Positions 36,601 through 43,855 of a DNA stretch of 64,000 nucleotides are shown piece by piece. Both the position numbers and the translations under genes were made by a program. The DNA is taken from positions 208,920,715 to 208,984,714 of the forward strand of contig CM037877.1 in assembly GCA_021292165.1 (NCBI GenBank). Direction: 5' to 3'. The notes under the pieces are model-generated. The model worked only from the letters and a program-made list of their open reading frames with translations. It was not told where the DNA came from and searched no databases. Source of the stretch: Shinisaurus crocodilurus. Its lineage: Eukaryota > Chordata > Lepidosauria > Squamata > Shinisauridae. Within the stretch, counting starts at the first letter, position 1, and every line of letters begins with the position of its first letter.

Positions 36601-38313
36601 TCATTCATGTGTCTACTTTGTTCACATAAAAGTGGGGGATCTGGGTGGGGTGTTTTTTCTTTAAAAGAAAAACGTTTGTGCTGGTGAAGGGAGCCTTGCC
36701 TCTCCACATTCCTGCATTATCCTTCTTTACTGGAAGTGAACCAGGAATGAAGAAAAATAGGTGGAGCAATGGACTGGGAGGTAAGGCATGGAAGAGGGGC
36801 ATGTTTAGTGCCTTTCACCTGTGTGCTCCTTTAACTGTTAAAGCAAGATACCTCATCCCCACTTTATAAGTGAATGGAGTGGACATGTGAGAAGAAAGTG
36901 TGTCTTGCCACCGTCAGGTCTAATTTGATTGTGGTATTTCCATATTTGGGGGAGGGACCTGGATGTAAATCTCTTGATGCATGGAATGCTTTCACTGGGA
37001 ATAGATTCACTGGGCAGATTCAATATAGTCTCACAACTTGACTAAATCATTTTGTGAAAGGTTTTTTTTTTAGATGCATTCAAGACTAGATGGATCAGCA
37101 CATCAGTTCTTAGGTTCTGGTCTTCAAAATGAATCAAGTCTGTAGAGAAAATAAACATGATCTATATTAATGTGGCAGTGTTCTAGTTAGTTTGGGGGGG
37201 GGAGATCCCCTTTAATCCCTCCGCAAGGACATTCTCAGACCATCTCAGTGGACACCACAGTTTCTTTCATTATTCTGTGCTCCATTTTTCTTTTCTGGTT
37301 TTGCTTTGAAATAGAAGTGTGCACCCTGCTCCTCATAGATTGCAGAATCAAGCTTTGATTCTTTTTAGTTTAGTTTCGTGTGTGTGCCAGCTTGACAAAT
37401 TGGGCTGTCCCTGGTACTGGACAACTGAATTATAGCTCTAAACTCAAAAAGCCATTGCCCTTGGTGTATAAGGTAATCAAGTAAGCCACCATCAATTGTG
37501 TAGATTCAACAGATTTTATATAATTATGGAGCCTGAGAAATATGCTTCTAACTGACTCCAGGAGTTACCTACCCTTGAATTTAGAATGGGGCATTGAAAA
37601 TTCAATATAGTGAACAGAATGAGAAATGGTTTTCCTCCAAAGATATCCAGGGAGGGGTAATGAGGTTGAAGTTCAGTAAAAAGGGCTTACAGAAGGAGAG
37701 GAGCAGTATGTGAATCCACTAACCTGTGATTGGTTTGACTGCCTCTTTCACTCATTAGGACTGTTGGCAGTGTACCAAATGCAAGATGTTCAACTCTTCC
37801 ATTAAACGGTACTGTTTCCGCTGCTGGGCCTTACGGAAAGACTGGTTCTCTGACTGCCCCAAGCTAGCACATTCTCTCTCCATTTCCAGTATTGCCACAA
37901 TGCAAAATAAAGAGGACAGAGAAGGGATGGATGTCCCAGACTGCCGAAGGACAGTGTCTGCTCCAATTGTGCGACCCAAAGACCTGTGCAGATCAGAAGT
38001 CAGATCCAACCTAAACCCTAAAAGCTCCATGGATTCCCTGGATCTGGCACAGGGGTGTGAAGGCAGAAACCCCTCTCTGCTGTTTGGGAAGTGCAAAGAA
38101 GAGGAAGAAGTGCAATCCCTTCAGAATAGCAAACAATTGCTGAAGCCTTGCCTCATGTGCCAGAAGAGGCCACGGAATGGGAACATTGTCCATGGAAAGA
38201 CAGCTCACCTAGTGGCCTGCTTCACATGTGCAAAAATGTTAAAAAAGGTTCGATCACCTTGTCCAGTGTGTAAGAAACAGATTCAGGCAGTGATCAGGAC
38301 TTTCATAGCATAG
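9874..38313 (+). CDS. MDM4: MDM4 (MDMX) p53 regulator, complete coding region in 10 exons
   Basis: Joined exons: 9874-9948, 14571-14645, 19864-19997, 22020-22069, 27187-27254, 28054-28150, 31900-32054, 33203-33349, 35719-35796, 37759-38313. They total 1434 nt, or 477 residues plus a TAG stop. Every intron is GT-AG and the phases match throughout. MDM4 binds the p53 transactivation domain and pairs with MDM2 through its RING in the nucleus. Visible in order: p53-binding SWIB-like domain (about residues 26-105), acidic segment, WWF motif (194-196), RanBP2-type zinc finger (C298, C301, C312, C315) and C-terminal RING (C424 to C464). MDM2 was rejected because the exon 8 motif WDVAGLPWWFLGNLR, the DVPDCRRT-SAP segment and the C-terminal FIA are MDM4-type. 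Length is close to human (490 residues). No frameshift or internal stop is seen. The upstream non-coding exon is not identified. Confidence 0.97.
10054..10140 (+). repeat. Single arm of the GTGGCACCT repeat family
   Basis: TTGTGGCACCTGAAAG, then ACATAAGCTTTCATGAACT, then a segment rich in AATCAGATGCATG. The same motif forms both arms of the foldbacks at 36120 and 40510. Only one orientation is present here. Confidence 0.65.
10175..10222. repeat. (TG)n(AG)n microsatellite
   Basis: About 13 TG units are followed directly by about 11 AG units, in MDM4 intron 2. A (TTTA)n run also lies at about 10616-10650. Confidence 0.95.
10376..10607. mobile_element. Tigger-like MITE, second family
   Basis: 232 bp. 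The left end CAGGCAGTCCCC matches the complement of the right end GGGGACTGCCTG. TA precedes the left end; the right flank is CA, probably a mutated TA. Subterminal CTTAAGAA motifs occur near both ends. No coding capacity. Confidence 0.82.
11482..11599. repeat. Poly-C minisatellite (GGATGGCTTATC plus C-run)
   Basis: Four or five copies of GGATGGCTTAT are separated by C-runs that lengthen from about 10 to about 20. The minus strand is G-run-rich and could form G-quadruplexes. The apparent proline-rich and glycine-rich ORFs across it are artefacts. Confidence 0.93.
11815..12305 (-). mobile_element. L2-like LINE 3' end, minus strand
   Basis: Closely related to 4139-4700: it shares GTGTACAATAAAAT-type tail sequence, CTAAACTGAAAAGATGCAT, the CACAGGAGAAAGCCCTTTCA segment and AACACCTTGAATTG. 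On the minus strand the middle encodes the AFSC-AP-L-N tail of the LINE protein, with stops. It ends at a C-run near 12310. Confidence 0.72.
12641..12727. repeat. Short palindromic repeat (ATCCTATGCA type)
   Basis: The left ATAATCCTATACACACCTAC pairs with the complement of the right segment, TAGGCATAGGATTGCA. Internally GGGAGTAAGCTCCATTGAAG pairs loosely with TCAATGAGCGTTACTTC. Related pieces lie at 6145, 8172, 47905 and 61500. Confidence 0.7.
13632..14440 (-). mobile_element. LINE 3' end (L2-like), split by a hAT insertion
   Basis: The minus frame at 14152-14418 has RQAFSVVAPTLWNNFPSALH then TLAHFQKMPKAHLLL, the C-terminal tail typical of L2-group LINEs. The element continues on the other side of the insertion at 13719-14100 and ends in (ATAA)n at 13631-13655. 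Confidence 0.78.
13719..14100. mobile_element. GC-rich hAT-like non-autonomous element with exact 8-bp duplication
   Basis: 382 bp. The ends are TAGCGATGGATTC and the complement TAGGGATGTAGAATCG. The flanks are identical 8-mers TTTACGAC (13711-13718 and 14101-14108), the hAT hallmark. The interior is strongly GC- and CpG-rich with internal inverted repeats (TCATTTCCGG and CCGGAAATGA). The ORFs on both strands are compositional. Confidence 0.9.
14571..14645 (+). CDS. MDM4: MDM4 exon 3: start of the p53-binding domain
   Basis: Acceptor TATATCTTAG and donor GAG/GTGAG. The 75 nt encode residues 26-50, VRPKRQLLKILQAAGAQGET and onward. This is the first helix and strand of the SWIB/MDM2 domain that cups the p53 helix. 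The exon is phase 0 on both sides, as in human. Confidence 0.97.
15225..15303 (+). mobile_element. LINE 3' tail fragment
   Basis: TGTAAACCATTTAGGGATTT, then GGTATGTAAATACTGC and (AAATA)n, the terminal structure of L2-like LINEs in this window. Confidence 0.55.
15801..16053. mobile_element. Tigger/pogo-like MITE, copy 2 of 4
   Basis: 253 bp with the same inverted ends as copy 1 and TA on both sides (15799-15800, 16054-16055). Intron 3 of MDM4. Differences from copy 1 are few. Confidence 0.9.
17036..17288. mobile_element. Tigger/pogo-like MITE, copy 3 of 4
   Basis: 253 bp, TA on both sides (17034-17035, 17289-17290), intron 3, same orientation as copies 1, 2 and 4. It lies about 1 kb from copy 2. 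Confidence 0.9.
17960..18240. repeat. Foldback repeat of the TGGGTTGTTTAACCCA family
   Basis: GGGTTAATAAACCCATG and its complement-like partners recur on both sides of a centre near 18100. Core motifs are GTGGGTTGTTTAACCCA and TGGGTTAAACAACCCAC. It is related to the longer foldbacks at 22225 and 34815. Intron 3. Confidence 0.65.
18241..19700. other. Intron 3 sequence without a recognised feature
   Basis: Unique-looking, with C-runs at about 19038 and 19175. No exon or clear repeat seen. Confidence 0.5.
19695..19762 (+). mobile_element. L2-like LINE 3' tail
   Basis: TTGTGAACCACCCAGAGAGC then TTTGGCTATTGTGTGGTATA and (AAATA)n. This is the same terminus as at 31405-31470. It sits about 100 bp upstream of MDM4 exon 4. 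Confidence 0.72.
19864..19997 (+). CDS. MDM4: MDM4 exon 4: core of the p53-binding pocket
   Basis: The acceptor CTACCGTAG ends at 19863 and the donor is CCAAG/GTAGG. The 134 nt encode residues 51-94 and leave two bases (AG) of Ser95. The residues that line the p53 cleft in this family fall here. Compared with human, M53 is I52, M61 is A60, Y at the VYC motif is H74, and a Leu after the GGD motif is Q79. Y65, Q70, H71 and V91 are kept. The polypyrimidine tract is short. Confidence 0.97.
20828..21760. mobile_element. GC-rich non-autonomous Tc/mariner-like element, right end missing
   Basis: The left part carries CTCCATAAGATGCACC and ACCATAAGACGCACTT, matching the left end of the intact relative at 32780. 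The right part carries CTCCATAAGACGCACAGACA, but the outermost inverted repeat is absent. Between them lie about 700 bp of CpG-rich DNA (20,915-21,655), with the shared AATCAGCTGAGAGGC block near 21,560, then a (TA)n run at 21655-21695. Intron 4. The long ORFs on both strands are compositional. Confidence 0.78.
22020..22069 (+). CDS. MDM4: MDM4 exon 5: end of the p53-binding domain
   Basis: Acceptor TTTTTCCACAG and a consensus donor ACAG/GTAAGC. The 50 nt complete Ser95 and encode PVYDMLKRNVTSATAT, leaving one base for the next exon. Human L98 corresponds to V97 here. Y98, which closes the pocket, is conserved. Confidence 0.96.
22225..22685. mobile_element. Long foldback element, about 460 bp
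   Basis: The left end GACCCAGTTTGCACGTAATG pairs with the complement of the right end, GACCCGGTTCACACGTATTG. Inner arms pair too: ATAGCTAGCCATGGCTGC with GCAGCCACAGTTAACTATG, and CAACCCAGAGTT with AACTCTGGATTG. No ORF. It lies in intron 5 and would fold into one long hairpin in the pre-mRNA. Confidence 0.78.
22690..24430. other. Intron 5 sequence with scattered repeat fragments
   Basis: 22886-22980 is one diverged foldback of the CCAGATGTTTTGG type. 23494-23572 (AAGAACATAAGAGCCATGCT...) is the reverse of an interspersed repeat also seen at 62500-62670. The rest is unique-looking. Confidence 0.5.
24440..24645 (+). mobile_element. CR1 3' UTR fragment, plus strand
   Basis: GGAAGAACTTCCTGACTGTG, then TGGAACAGACTGCCTTG, CCACCTATCAGGGATGTTGT, and TTCTTTCCAATTTTATGG. 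This is the order of the CR1 3' untranslated region, diverged, without coding sequence. Confidence 0.72.
24650..27120. other. Intron 5 sequence, little recognised
   Basis: A (CATT)n run at 25221-25247 and a short one near 26232. 26560-26900 has partly self-complementary, GGG-rich sequence that may be another old foldback. No exon seen. Confidence 0.45.
27187..27254 (+). CDS. MDM4: MDM4 exon 6, the exon skipped in MDM4-S of mammals
   Basis: The acceptor CATCTAG ends at 27186 and the donor is GAAG/GTAAAC. The exon encodes DAAQTLALAKDQSVDNPSQD then QLK. It is 68 nt, the length I recall for human exon 6, and enters in phase 1 and leaves in phase 0. Skipping therefore shifts the frame. Reading exon 5 directly into exon 7 gives Ala-Glu-stop, a product of about 113 residues that keeps only the p53-binding domain. 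Skipping itself is not shown by the sequence. Confidence 0.96.
27668..27791. mobile_element. Near-perfect foldback between MDM4 exons 6 and 7
   Basis: The left arm begins CAATCCTATGCATGTTTAGG; the complement of the right arm begins CAATCCTATGCATGTTTAGA. The arms continue through AAAAAAGTCCTACAA and CCCAGCATTCCCCAGCC. I count about four differences in about 58 bp. The loop is only a few bases. It lies about 410 nt after exon 6 and 260 nt before exon 7. Confidence 0.9.
28054..28150 (+). CDS. MDM4: MDM4 exon 7: acidic linker, with a tandem NAGNAG acceptor
   Basis: The sequence before the exon is TTTAAGCAG, so splicing can occur after 28053 (adding Gln) or after 28056 (without it). Both keep the frame. 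Starting at 28054 gives 97 nt: QSSTEKSFGTGQEEDEDDTS and then VLSTSKYANKED plus one base. The peptide is acidic and variable, as expected for this linker. The donor is GATG/GTGAGT. Confidence 0.93.
28879..29526 (+). mobile_element. LTR-retrotransposon fragment, left arm of an inverted pair
   Basis: The arm runs from GCAGTCTCAAAGAGCTGCCA (28931) to CAGTCCTTCACA (29526). It is matched, with mismatches and small indels, by the reverse complement of 29872-30452. Content in order: a short stretch that looks like the end of a coding region, purine-rich sequence (29015-29060), then an LTR-like part with GTATTGGAGCTCTACGCTCC, an ATTAAA signal and a terminal CA. A 54-bp tandem duplication sits at 28879-28985. 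The family cannot be named. Confidence 0.65.
29527..29871. other. Spacer between the inverted LTR-like arms
   Basis: Contains GATTGGCTGAG, a TATA-like GATATAAACAG near 29627, purine-rich repeats of GAAGTCTGAG, and AATAAATTG near 29864. Together they look like a separate LTR, but its ends were not proved. Confidence 0.35.
29872..30452 (-). mobile_element. LTR-retrotransposon fragment, right arm of an inverted pair
   Basis: The reverse complement repeats 28932-29526 in order: GAGCTGCCAAGTACCC, CTGTCAGCAAAGG, AGTAAGTTCAGGTTCTTTG, GTGTATTGGAGCTCTACGCT, CTCAATTAAAGGTGT, GGTTAACCCGTTAACTCCCG, and a terminal TTCACA. The two copies point tail to tail. No intact ORF. Confidence 0.65.
30453..30815 (+). 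other. Retroelement-like remnant
   Basis: CCAAATAAATAAAATTG (poly(A)-signal-like), then TACTGTGAAGGTGGTTGGTG and GCAGCGGAGGAGATTAAAG. The GGTGGCAGCGG end resembles the junction after an LTR, but no matching primer site was verified. Confidence 0.3.
30820..31470 (+). mobile_element. L2-like LINE, 5'-truncated, plus strand
   Basis: The frame from 30832 reads LVTSKLDYCNGLYVGLPFK, VVQRLHLVQNVVARLIAGT and KHEHIT, the C-terminal RT motif set of L2-group LINEs. Frameshifts follow. It ends with GTAAACCGCCCAGAGAGC, TTTGGCTATTGGGCAGTATA and an A-rich tail. Intron 7. Confidence 0.85.
31900..32054 (+). CDS. MDM4: MDM4 exon 8: central acidic/WWF region
   Basis: Acceptor CTCTTACAG and donor CAG/GTAAAT. 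The 155 nt encode residues 167-218. The hallmark is EEWDVAGLPWWFLGNLRNN (W187, W194, W195, F196). In MDM4 this segment is reported to bind back onto the N-terminal pocket and to regulate p53 binding. It is among the best conserved parts of the protein here, followed by RSNGSTDIRTNQ. Confidence 0.97.
32780..33060. mobile_element. Tc/mariner-like MITE with intact inverted ends
   Basis: 281 bp. CCGTATTTTTCGCCACATAA at the left; the complement of the right end is CCGTATTTTTCGCTCCATAA. TA on both sides (32778-32779, 33061-33062). The interior shares AATCAGCTGAGAGGC and CTCCATAGGACGCACAGACA with the larger element at 20828, so it is a deletion derivative of the same family. It ends 142 bp before exon 9. 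Confidence 0.92.
33203..33349 (+). CDS. MDM4: MDM4 exon 9
   Basis: Acceptor TTCTCTTTAG and donor ACG/GTAAGC. The 147 nt are phase 0 on both sides and encode residues 219-267. The exon begins DVDTAIVSDTTDDLWFLNEA, conserved with human, then runs into a diverged acidic tail rich in Glu, Thr and Asn. No folded domain is expected here. Confidence 0.96.
33978..34653. mobile_element. GC-rich non-autonomous element with CCGTATATACTC ends
   Basis: 676 bp. The left CCGTATATACTCAAATATAA pairs with the complement of the right end, CCCGTATATACTCAAG. TA on both sides. Next to each end lie AAGTC-type subterminal repeats (CGACTTATAAG and CGACTTATATTAG). The interior has CpG-rich sequence and a GGGGTGGGGCTTCGGCGGC tandem array at about 34375-34530. 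Intron 9. ORFs here are compositional. Confidence 0.85.
34815..35232. mobile_element. Long foldback element, about 420 bp
   Basis: The two halves are reverse complements with mismatches: GCCACTTCAGCTTTTAATCA against GCCACTTCAGCTTTTACTCA, and GGTTGAGCGTGATGTCTGAA against GCTGAGCGTGATGTTGGAGC. The outer ends CAGTTCACATGTAAC and TTCACACATAACAG also pair. The centre is near 35020. Same superfamily pattern as 22225-22685. Intron 9. Confidence 0.82.
35379..35610. mobile_element. Tigger/pogo-like MITE, copy 4 of 4
   Basis: 232 bp, slightly deleted relative to the other copies, with TA on both sides (35377-35378, 35611-35612). The left end reads CAGTCCTCGGATTGAGAGC. It ends 108 bp before exon 10. 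Confidence 0.9.
35719..35796 (+). CDS. MDM4: MDM4 exon 10: acidic segment before the zinc finger
   Basis: Acceptor ATTGCAG and donor GAG/GTATGT. The 78 nt are phase 0 on both sides and encode 26 residues, VSEVTSSDFEDTQYLSNDTD then TDVPTE. The segment is strongly acidic and corresponds to the human stretch ending just before the RanBP2 zinc finger. Confidence 0.93.
36120..36256. repeat. Foldback made of two GTGGCACCT arms
   Basis: The left arm starts AGTCTTGTGGCACCTTAAAG. The right arm is its reverse complement, ending CTTTAAGGTGCCACAAGAGT. The arms are about 62 bp with about eight differences, and the loop is about 13 bp. Both arms contain TAAGCTTTCATGGACACTGT. Intron 10. Confidence 0.88.
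36257..37750. other. Intron 10 sequence without a recognised feature
   Basis: Unique-looking with short G and T runs (for example 37193-37203). No exon or repeat recognised. Confidence 0.45.
37759..38313 (+). CDS. MDM4: MDM4 last exon: zinc finger, phospho-region and RING
   Basis: The acceptor CATTAG ends at 37758. The exon encodes residues 294-477 and stops at TAG. The RanBP2-type zinc finger reads C298-x2-C301-x10-C312-x2-C315. A motif matching the caspase site DVPD ends at D354. S360 in CRRTVSAPIVRPKD matches human S367, a Chk2/14-3-3 site, and S334 matches S342. The RING ligands are all present: C424, C427, H438, H443, C447, C450, C461, C464. The CFTC pair resembles MDM2 more than the CFHC of human MDM4. 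The C-terminal tail ends VIRTFIA, the part needed for RING pairing with MDM2. Confidence 0.98.
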   Translation, partial: DCWQCTKCKMFNSSIKRYCFRCWALRKDWFSDCPKLAHSLSISSIATMQNKEDREGMDVPDCRRTVSAPIVRPKDLCRSEVRSNLNPKSSMDSLDLAQGCEGRNPSLLFGKCKEEEEVQSLQNSKQLLKPCLMCQKRPRNGNIVHGKTAHLVACFTCAKMLKKVRSPCPVCKKQIQAVIRTFIA

Positions 38314-40494
38314 CTGTGTCACTTGTGGGGTGCTGCGGGGTAATGGTGCTCAGCTTCTAAAAGGTATTGCTTATATATTCAGAAGTATATTTTTTCTTAT
38401 CAGAGAAGGCAAGTATAACAAAGAAAACAATAAATTTAGAAAAATATGATCTAAAGCTAATCAGAACAAAATGTCCCAGCCATTTATGCAACATGAAAAT
38501 TAACATGCAGTTAGCATTGTGTTGGAAAGACTACCATGGGTCAGAGCTTGTTTAATATGTGAACTACTTGAATAGAAGCAACTAATTCCTGGTTATTGCT
38601 AGCTTAACTGACCGTTTATTAACCCTAAAGTGAGCAATATTCTTTTTGTGGAATGGTGCCAAGTCTGAAGTTCAGACGTCTTATTATGCAATTGTGTTAA
38701 GCTGTTTAGAAAACTTCTTTAACTTCAAAGAGTTAAGGATTTCAGCTTACAGTTGTTTAAACAGCAGAGGATGGATATCTGGTTTTTACACAGATCTTGT
38801 GGTTTTTGAGGTTATTTCCCATAGAAGGCTGGTGAAATAGGCTTTTCACATGTGTTCTATCTATCCTGCAGGTGGTAAGTTTATATCCTGGTATGAATTG
38901 TTGATAAGGCTGCCTTGAAGTCCAAGGCTCTATTCAGACGTTGCTCTGTGGAGAACCAACTTATGGTCAGGGATCAGGATCAAGTATACCCCAGGTAATG
39001 CAATGGATGTTCTAGTGGAATAAGGCTCTACATCCTATTTGTGAAATTGTTACCCCTCAGAAGTTGGGGGTAATGATCCTGCAGTTGGACATATGTGCTT
39101 TAGGCTCTACTCATGTAGGCCCCCTTCACCAAAATGGTATCCAGTCCTCATTGGAGCTCCATACCCCACACTGTATGTAGGCTTTACACAGAGCCATGTC
39201 TGAATAGTGTATAAAGATGTAGCTAACCACATGATAGTTGCATTTGGGCTGGCAAGAGCAGGATAAAGTTGTTGCAGATTTTAAGCTCTTAGAGGCTCTT
39301 CCAGTTTTATAAGTTATGGTGAGTTCATAAAGACAAAAAAATAATGCAACTTAATTTGTAGCTTTAACGCGTAGTTCTAAATGTGTCAGAAAATTAGTTC
39401 AAGTTACCTCCTCCCTAACTAATCACAGAACTAATGCAGGTCAATTCTGTGGTATCTGAATGGTATCTAAAGGAACTTGCTGTTTGTTTGAAGAACTACA
39501 TGATTGCTGGATACTCTAATTTTTCAAGGGTGACTGACCAAGGGCCCTTTGAGTAGCCAGATTATTTAGTAAGAGGAAAATGTATTTGGATATTATACAA
39601 AATATATGAAGAACAAGCCTATACAAAGAACAAGTATTTAGCCAGGATAGGCTTTCTTATCAAATTCACGGAAGCATGGTTGTTCTGCCTATATTCAAGC
39701 ATTCAAGCCCCCAACAGTATTGTGCCAAAGATCTCGCCATTGCAGCTGCCCAGAGCAAGGGCAGACAGAAAAGAGTATTGCTTGGGCGGGGGTGGTGGTG
39801 GTGGTGTTCCGGTCTCTTCTCTCTACCTGTTCTGATCATGTGTATCCAGACCTTGCTGTTTCTCCTTCCTCAGTCTAGCTGGTCTCCCATTGTCTTTTTC
39901 TCTCCCCCCCCCCCCCTTTGAACCTTAGGCTGCAGGATAAGTGTATAGGATGATTCAGGGCTAGGCTGGTAGTATAAAGACAAATAGATCTCTGCACTGC
40001 ATACTAAAGGTAGGATTACAGAAATTGTTCTGATGTGCAGGTAATTTAATCTCCCCTACCCTTCTTTCCTCTTGGCACCTTTGTTTTCTGCTACATATTA
40101 ATGTTGAATAGTCCTGGGGAGTGAGGCATCTTGCACTTTAAAACGTTTTAAATTATACACATCTTAGTCTCCATTTACCCCATTCTTTGGGAGCACTGCA
40201 GGATTGTTTCCAGTGTGTTTTCTGTAGGTCCTGGGCCAATGTTAAAAGTGGTACTAGTAGTGAATGCTCCAGTGCTTTAGATTTCCAATGCAGCTTTATG
40301 GTTACAGTTAGGGTAATCACCTGCCATTGTCCTCCTTTGGGCATCACCCTTAGCTGTTCTAAACCTTTTTAAATCAAGACTGTCCCTGAGGGTATACAGT
40401 TTAACTGGTCCTGAACTGCAGAAGGCATTCCCTGTTCAAAAAGAACTGTACGTCTTCCTTCATCACTTTTCTCTTTAATCTAGAGGGGTAGCCT

Positions 40495-40640
40495 TGTTAG
40501 TTGCAGCAAAAACAAGAGTCTTGTGGCACCTTAAAGATGAATACATTTATTCTGGCATAAGTTTAAGTGGGCAGTGTCTACAAAAGCTTATGCCAGAATA
40601 CATTTGTTAGTCTTTAAGGTGCCGCAAGATTCTTTGTTGT
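40495..40640. repeat. Second GTGGCACCT foldback, in the probable MDM4 3' UTR
   Basis: GAGTCTTGTGGCACCTTAAA (from 40511) pairs with TTTAAGGTGCCGCAAGATTC (to 40633), and TTATTCTGGCATAAG pairs with CTTATGCCAGAATA. It is independent of the copy at 36120: sequence and spacing differ. Confidence 0.82.
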
Positions 40641-41719
40641 CTTTAATCTAGTATGCTTTCAAACTCGCCAATTCCCTATCGTATAGGGCCTATACCAACT
40701 AGCTGCACCACAAGGCTCTTGAGATTATACCTCTTTGCTTGCATTGTTGAAAGGAACAATGCGCAGCAGTGAACAGTTGGCACTCGCTTAACAATGAGCT
40801 ACCCATTGGGTTATTGCTGTCCCTGCATTTAAAGTAGGCTTTGGGAAAGCAAGAGAGAAAGAACAGCTGGTGTAATTGCTATGTCTTATCTACTGTGGTC
40901 AATAACAATACTTTCTGGGCTGGCTGCATGGCTTGACTAGCTACGTTTATTTTGGAGGTGGTAGCTTTTATTGTGAGGTTAGCACTAGGAGCTATAGCAC
41001 CTAATCAACTTCAACTTCCAGCAAGTTGCCTACAGTTGATCATTCATCCTAAATGAGGGAAAGTTGAGAGCTCATCTGTATAAACTTGTCTTTCCTCATA
41101 ATTCCTATGCCAGTGGGGTGATGAATGCAGATTTTTGTCTATTACGTAGATACTGATAATGGTGTGACTATTTTAGTTTTTTGTTGGCTGTGTTTGTGTA
41201 TGATAGATTAAAGGTGGCTTGTGTATCAATGGTATCCTGCATAACTGGTGGGGAGCAGTGCATCTCCCCCATGGGGAGATGAGTGATTTTCCAGTGTGGA
41301 AATAGCTAAATATTTCTTCTTGCAGGAGAAGTGCACATTCTCCCTCTGCATTATTCTGTGGAAGCACTAAAAGAGAAGGCAATTTGTGCTTCCCCTTTCT
41401 GACTCTTTCGTATAACATGAGATGCCATCCTAAGCTGAGTATGTACTAAAGCTGTATTAAAGAATCTGATCTTGGGAGCTAAGCAATTTTCTAGCTATAT
41501 ATTGTCTTTCGTATGTATATGATGCACCTTTTGCCAGGGGCCCTTAACTAGTGTATTGGAGCAGTTTTTGATGGCACAATAGGAAACTTGCCAACTTGGT
41601 GTGTGCCTCATGCTCAGCTTGGTAAACCTTGGGGCATAGACCTGAAAATATTTCCTCTGGATACTGTGAGCTGTTTTCCCAATAAGTTTTAAAAAATTGT
41701 TTACTGCTTAAATAGCCCC

Positions 41720-41769
41720 AGTGTGTGTGTGTGTGTGTGTGACTGACTGACTGACTGACTCTGACTGAC
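41720..41769. repeat. (GT)n(GACT)n microsatellite
   Basis: About 10 GT units are followed by about 5 GACT units and CTGACTGAC. Confidence 0.93.
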
Positions 41770-43682
41770 AACATTTTCTTGCAGGCAGTGTATATTTGTA
41801 ATGAAATTGTGCTATATTATATCAGATGTGTATTACACTTTTCTTTGGAACATCAAAACTATGAGTACTGTGTGGCCATTTAATGTGGAGAGATGTATAA
41901 GGAGAGAGACCTAGTCTGGTGAACTGTGTACTGCCAGGTCTGGTTGTTGGCTACAGTCATCTGAGAATGCAGACAATTCAGCAGCTGACTATCAGGAAAG
42001 TACCAGTTAGGTTCATAGTATTTAGCTGCTGGTTCATTGCTGATGCCTTTTTGAGTGAATAAATTATTTACTAAATGTTAATTTAAGATGCTAGAGAGTA
42101 CCCAGTGTCTATTTCCATGACACTGATGATTTATTTCTGGACAGAAAGTACAATCAGATAATTTAGGGATTTATCTGACATGAAAGCTTACTTTTTGAGA
42201 GCCATTTATTTAAAACCTTGGAATAGATCATTTAAAAAAATGTATACAGGTGATCATAGTTAATTATGGGGAAGGAAAAACATTTTAACTTACAATAACT
42301 GTATCTCATTTGATAGATTTTAAGTTGTTAGAATTAATTCTTTTTTCTTATCCCCTCCTCAATCCCTAAAGGTAAAACAAATCGTTAGCTTGTATTATTG
42401 GAGTTAAAATGGGAATCTAAAATTAGGCCACTTCGTAACCTGTCAAATTACTAGAAGAGCTAATCATTTACATCTCGTGCATGCAATATTGCCTGACTTT
42501 TGAGGTTAAATGTCATTACAGGAGAACTTTCCACAACATCACTGTCAACTGAAATACCAAACCTATAAGCAAAAAAGGCCTGAAGATGTACTTGGGAAGC
42601 CTTTTAAGTTGTCTTCATGATACTCAATAGTATTGTTAAAATAGTCTGGCTGTGTGCATATTAAACCTTTAAAACAATTTAGAATTACTTCTTGCAACAG
42701 TAAACTTATGAACACCACATTCTAAGGATAGAACTAGACATTATACTAGGTGTGGGGTTGCTACAAAAAATGGCAGTTCTCCCCTTCCCCCTCCGTCATG
42801 ATGTTGTATTGTGAGTTTCACATTCTCACTGTTGGATGCCACTGGCAAAGTTTGAGAAATGACATGTGTAAGCATGCTTAAATGTTGTGAGGTGGGGGAG
42901 ATACCTCGCAATATTTTTGGCAGCAGCAAAGTGTTAAGCATAACTTTTAGATCTGTCTAGAGCCTGGGCAGATCCCTCCCATCTATCTTAATTCTTTCAT
43001 TCTAATCCTATATTGGGCAATTGTGGGTCAGGGAGAGAGTTTGGAAGTTGTCTTGTGTCATGAGTGACCCTGTAGGCCTAATTGGCCCTCTACTTTGTAC
43101 TTTTTCTGTAATCATTTAAAATAAAAATTTGGAAGTGAATTAAATGCAGTGCTACCCTACACTCTGATCAGACTTGAGTCATGTGGCACTGTAGAAGAAA
43201 CTGGTCAAATGATCATTCCCATCTTGGATGCAAAGTTTAATTACTGAGTCGCAATGAGGTTACTTTACAAGATAAAATAATTGGGATGTTGTCATGCCAA
43301 TTGGCATATTTCCCCCTAGCCAGATCTGTAAATGGCTTAGTGCAGAATACACCTAAAATGGCAACCTGAGCAAATGCTGTTTTGCTTGAGAGAGAATCTG
43401 TACTAGAAAGCTTTAGATTTCTGCATCTAGAGATCAGTTGCCCCAACTGTATGTTATAACATCTCTAGCCTTAAACCGTGCTGAACTCCATTATGGCACT
43501 GAGTAAAACTACAGCTTGAAACTCAACAAATGGGGCTTCTGTTTTGCTATTATCCATGGTTTCTGTTATATCAGTGTTGTAAAATGGGCTGCACTGCATG
43601 TTTGCCATAAGAACAAGAGAACTACAGTGCTGCTTGGGGTCTTCAACCATGTGGGGTAATGTTCTGTAGATATTTATAAGAG

Positions 43683-43855
43683 CTGATGTGGTGGTGTGGT
43701 TAGTGTTGGTCTCTGACTATGGGAAGTCCGAGGCTCAAATCCCCACTCAGCCATGAAGCTCACAGGGTGGTTGTGAGGCTAAAAGAAGGGAGGGGGACAT
43801 GTGTGCGACTCTGAGCTTCTTGAAGGAAGGGTGGGCTAAAATGTAATAAGTGTTC
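43683..43855 (+). mobile_element. tRNA-derived SINE
   Basis: An A-box-like GTGGTGTGGTTAGTGTTGG and a B-box-like GGCTCAAATCC are followed by CACTCAGCCATGAAGCTCAC. It ends with a body rich in GAGG and ...GGGCTAAAATGTAATAAG. A reversed member lies at 49530-49715. Confidence 0.78.

Noticed and set aside
9841..38313. MDM2 instead of MDM4
   Set aside because: The WWF motif context, the CRRTVSAP segment and the FIA C-terminus are MDM4-type. MDM2 ends in a different tail.
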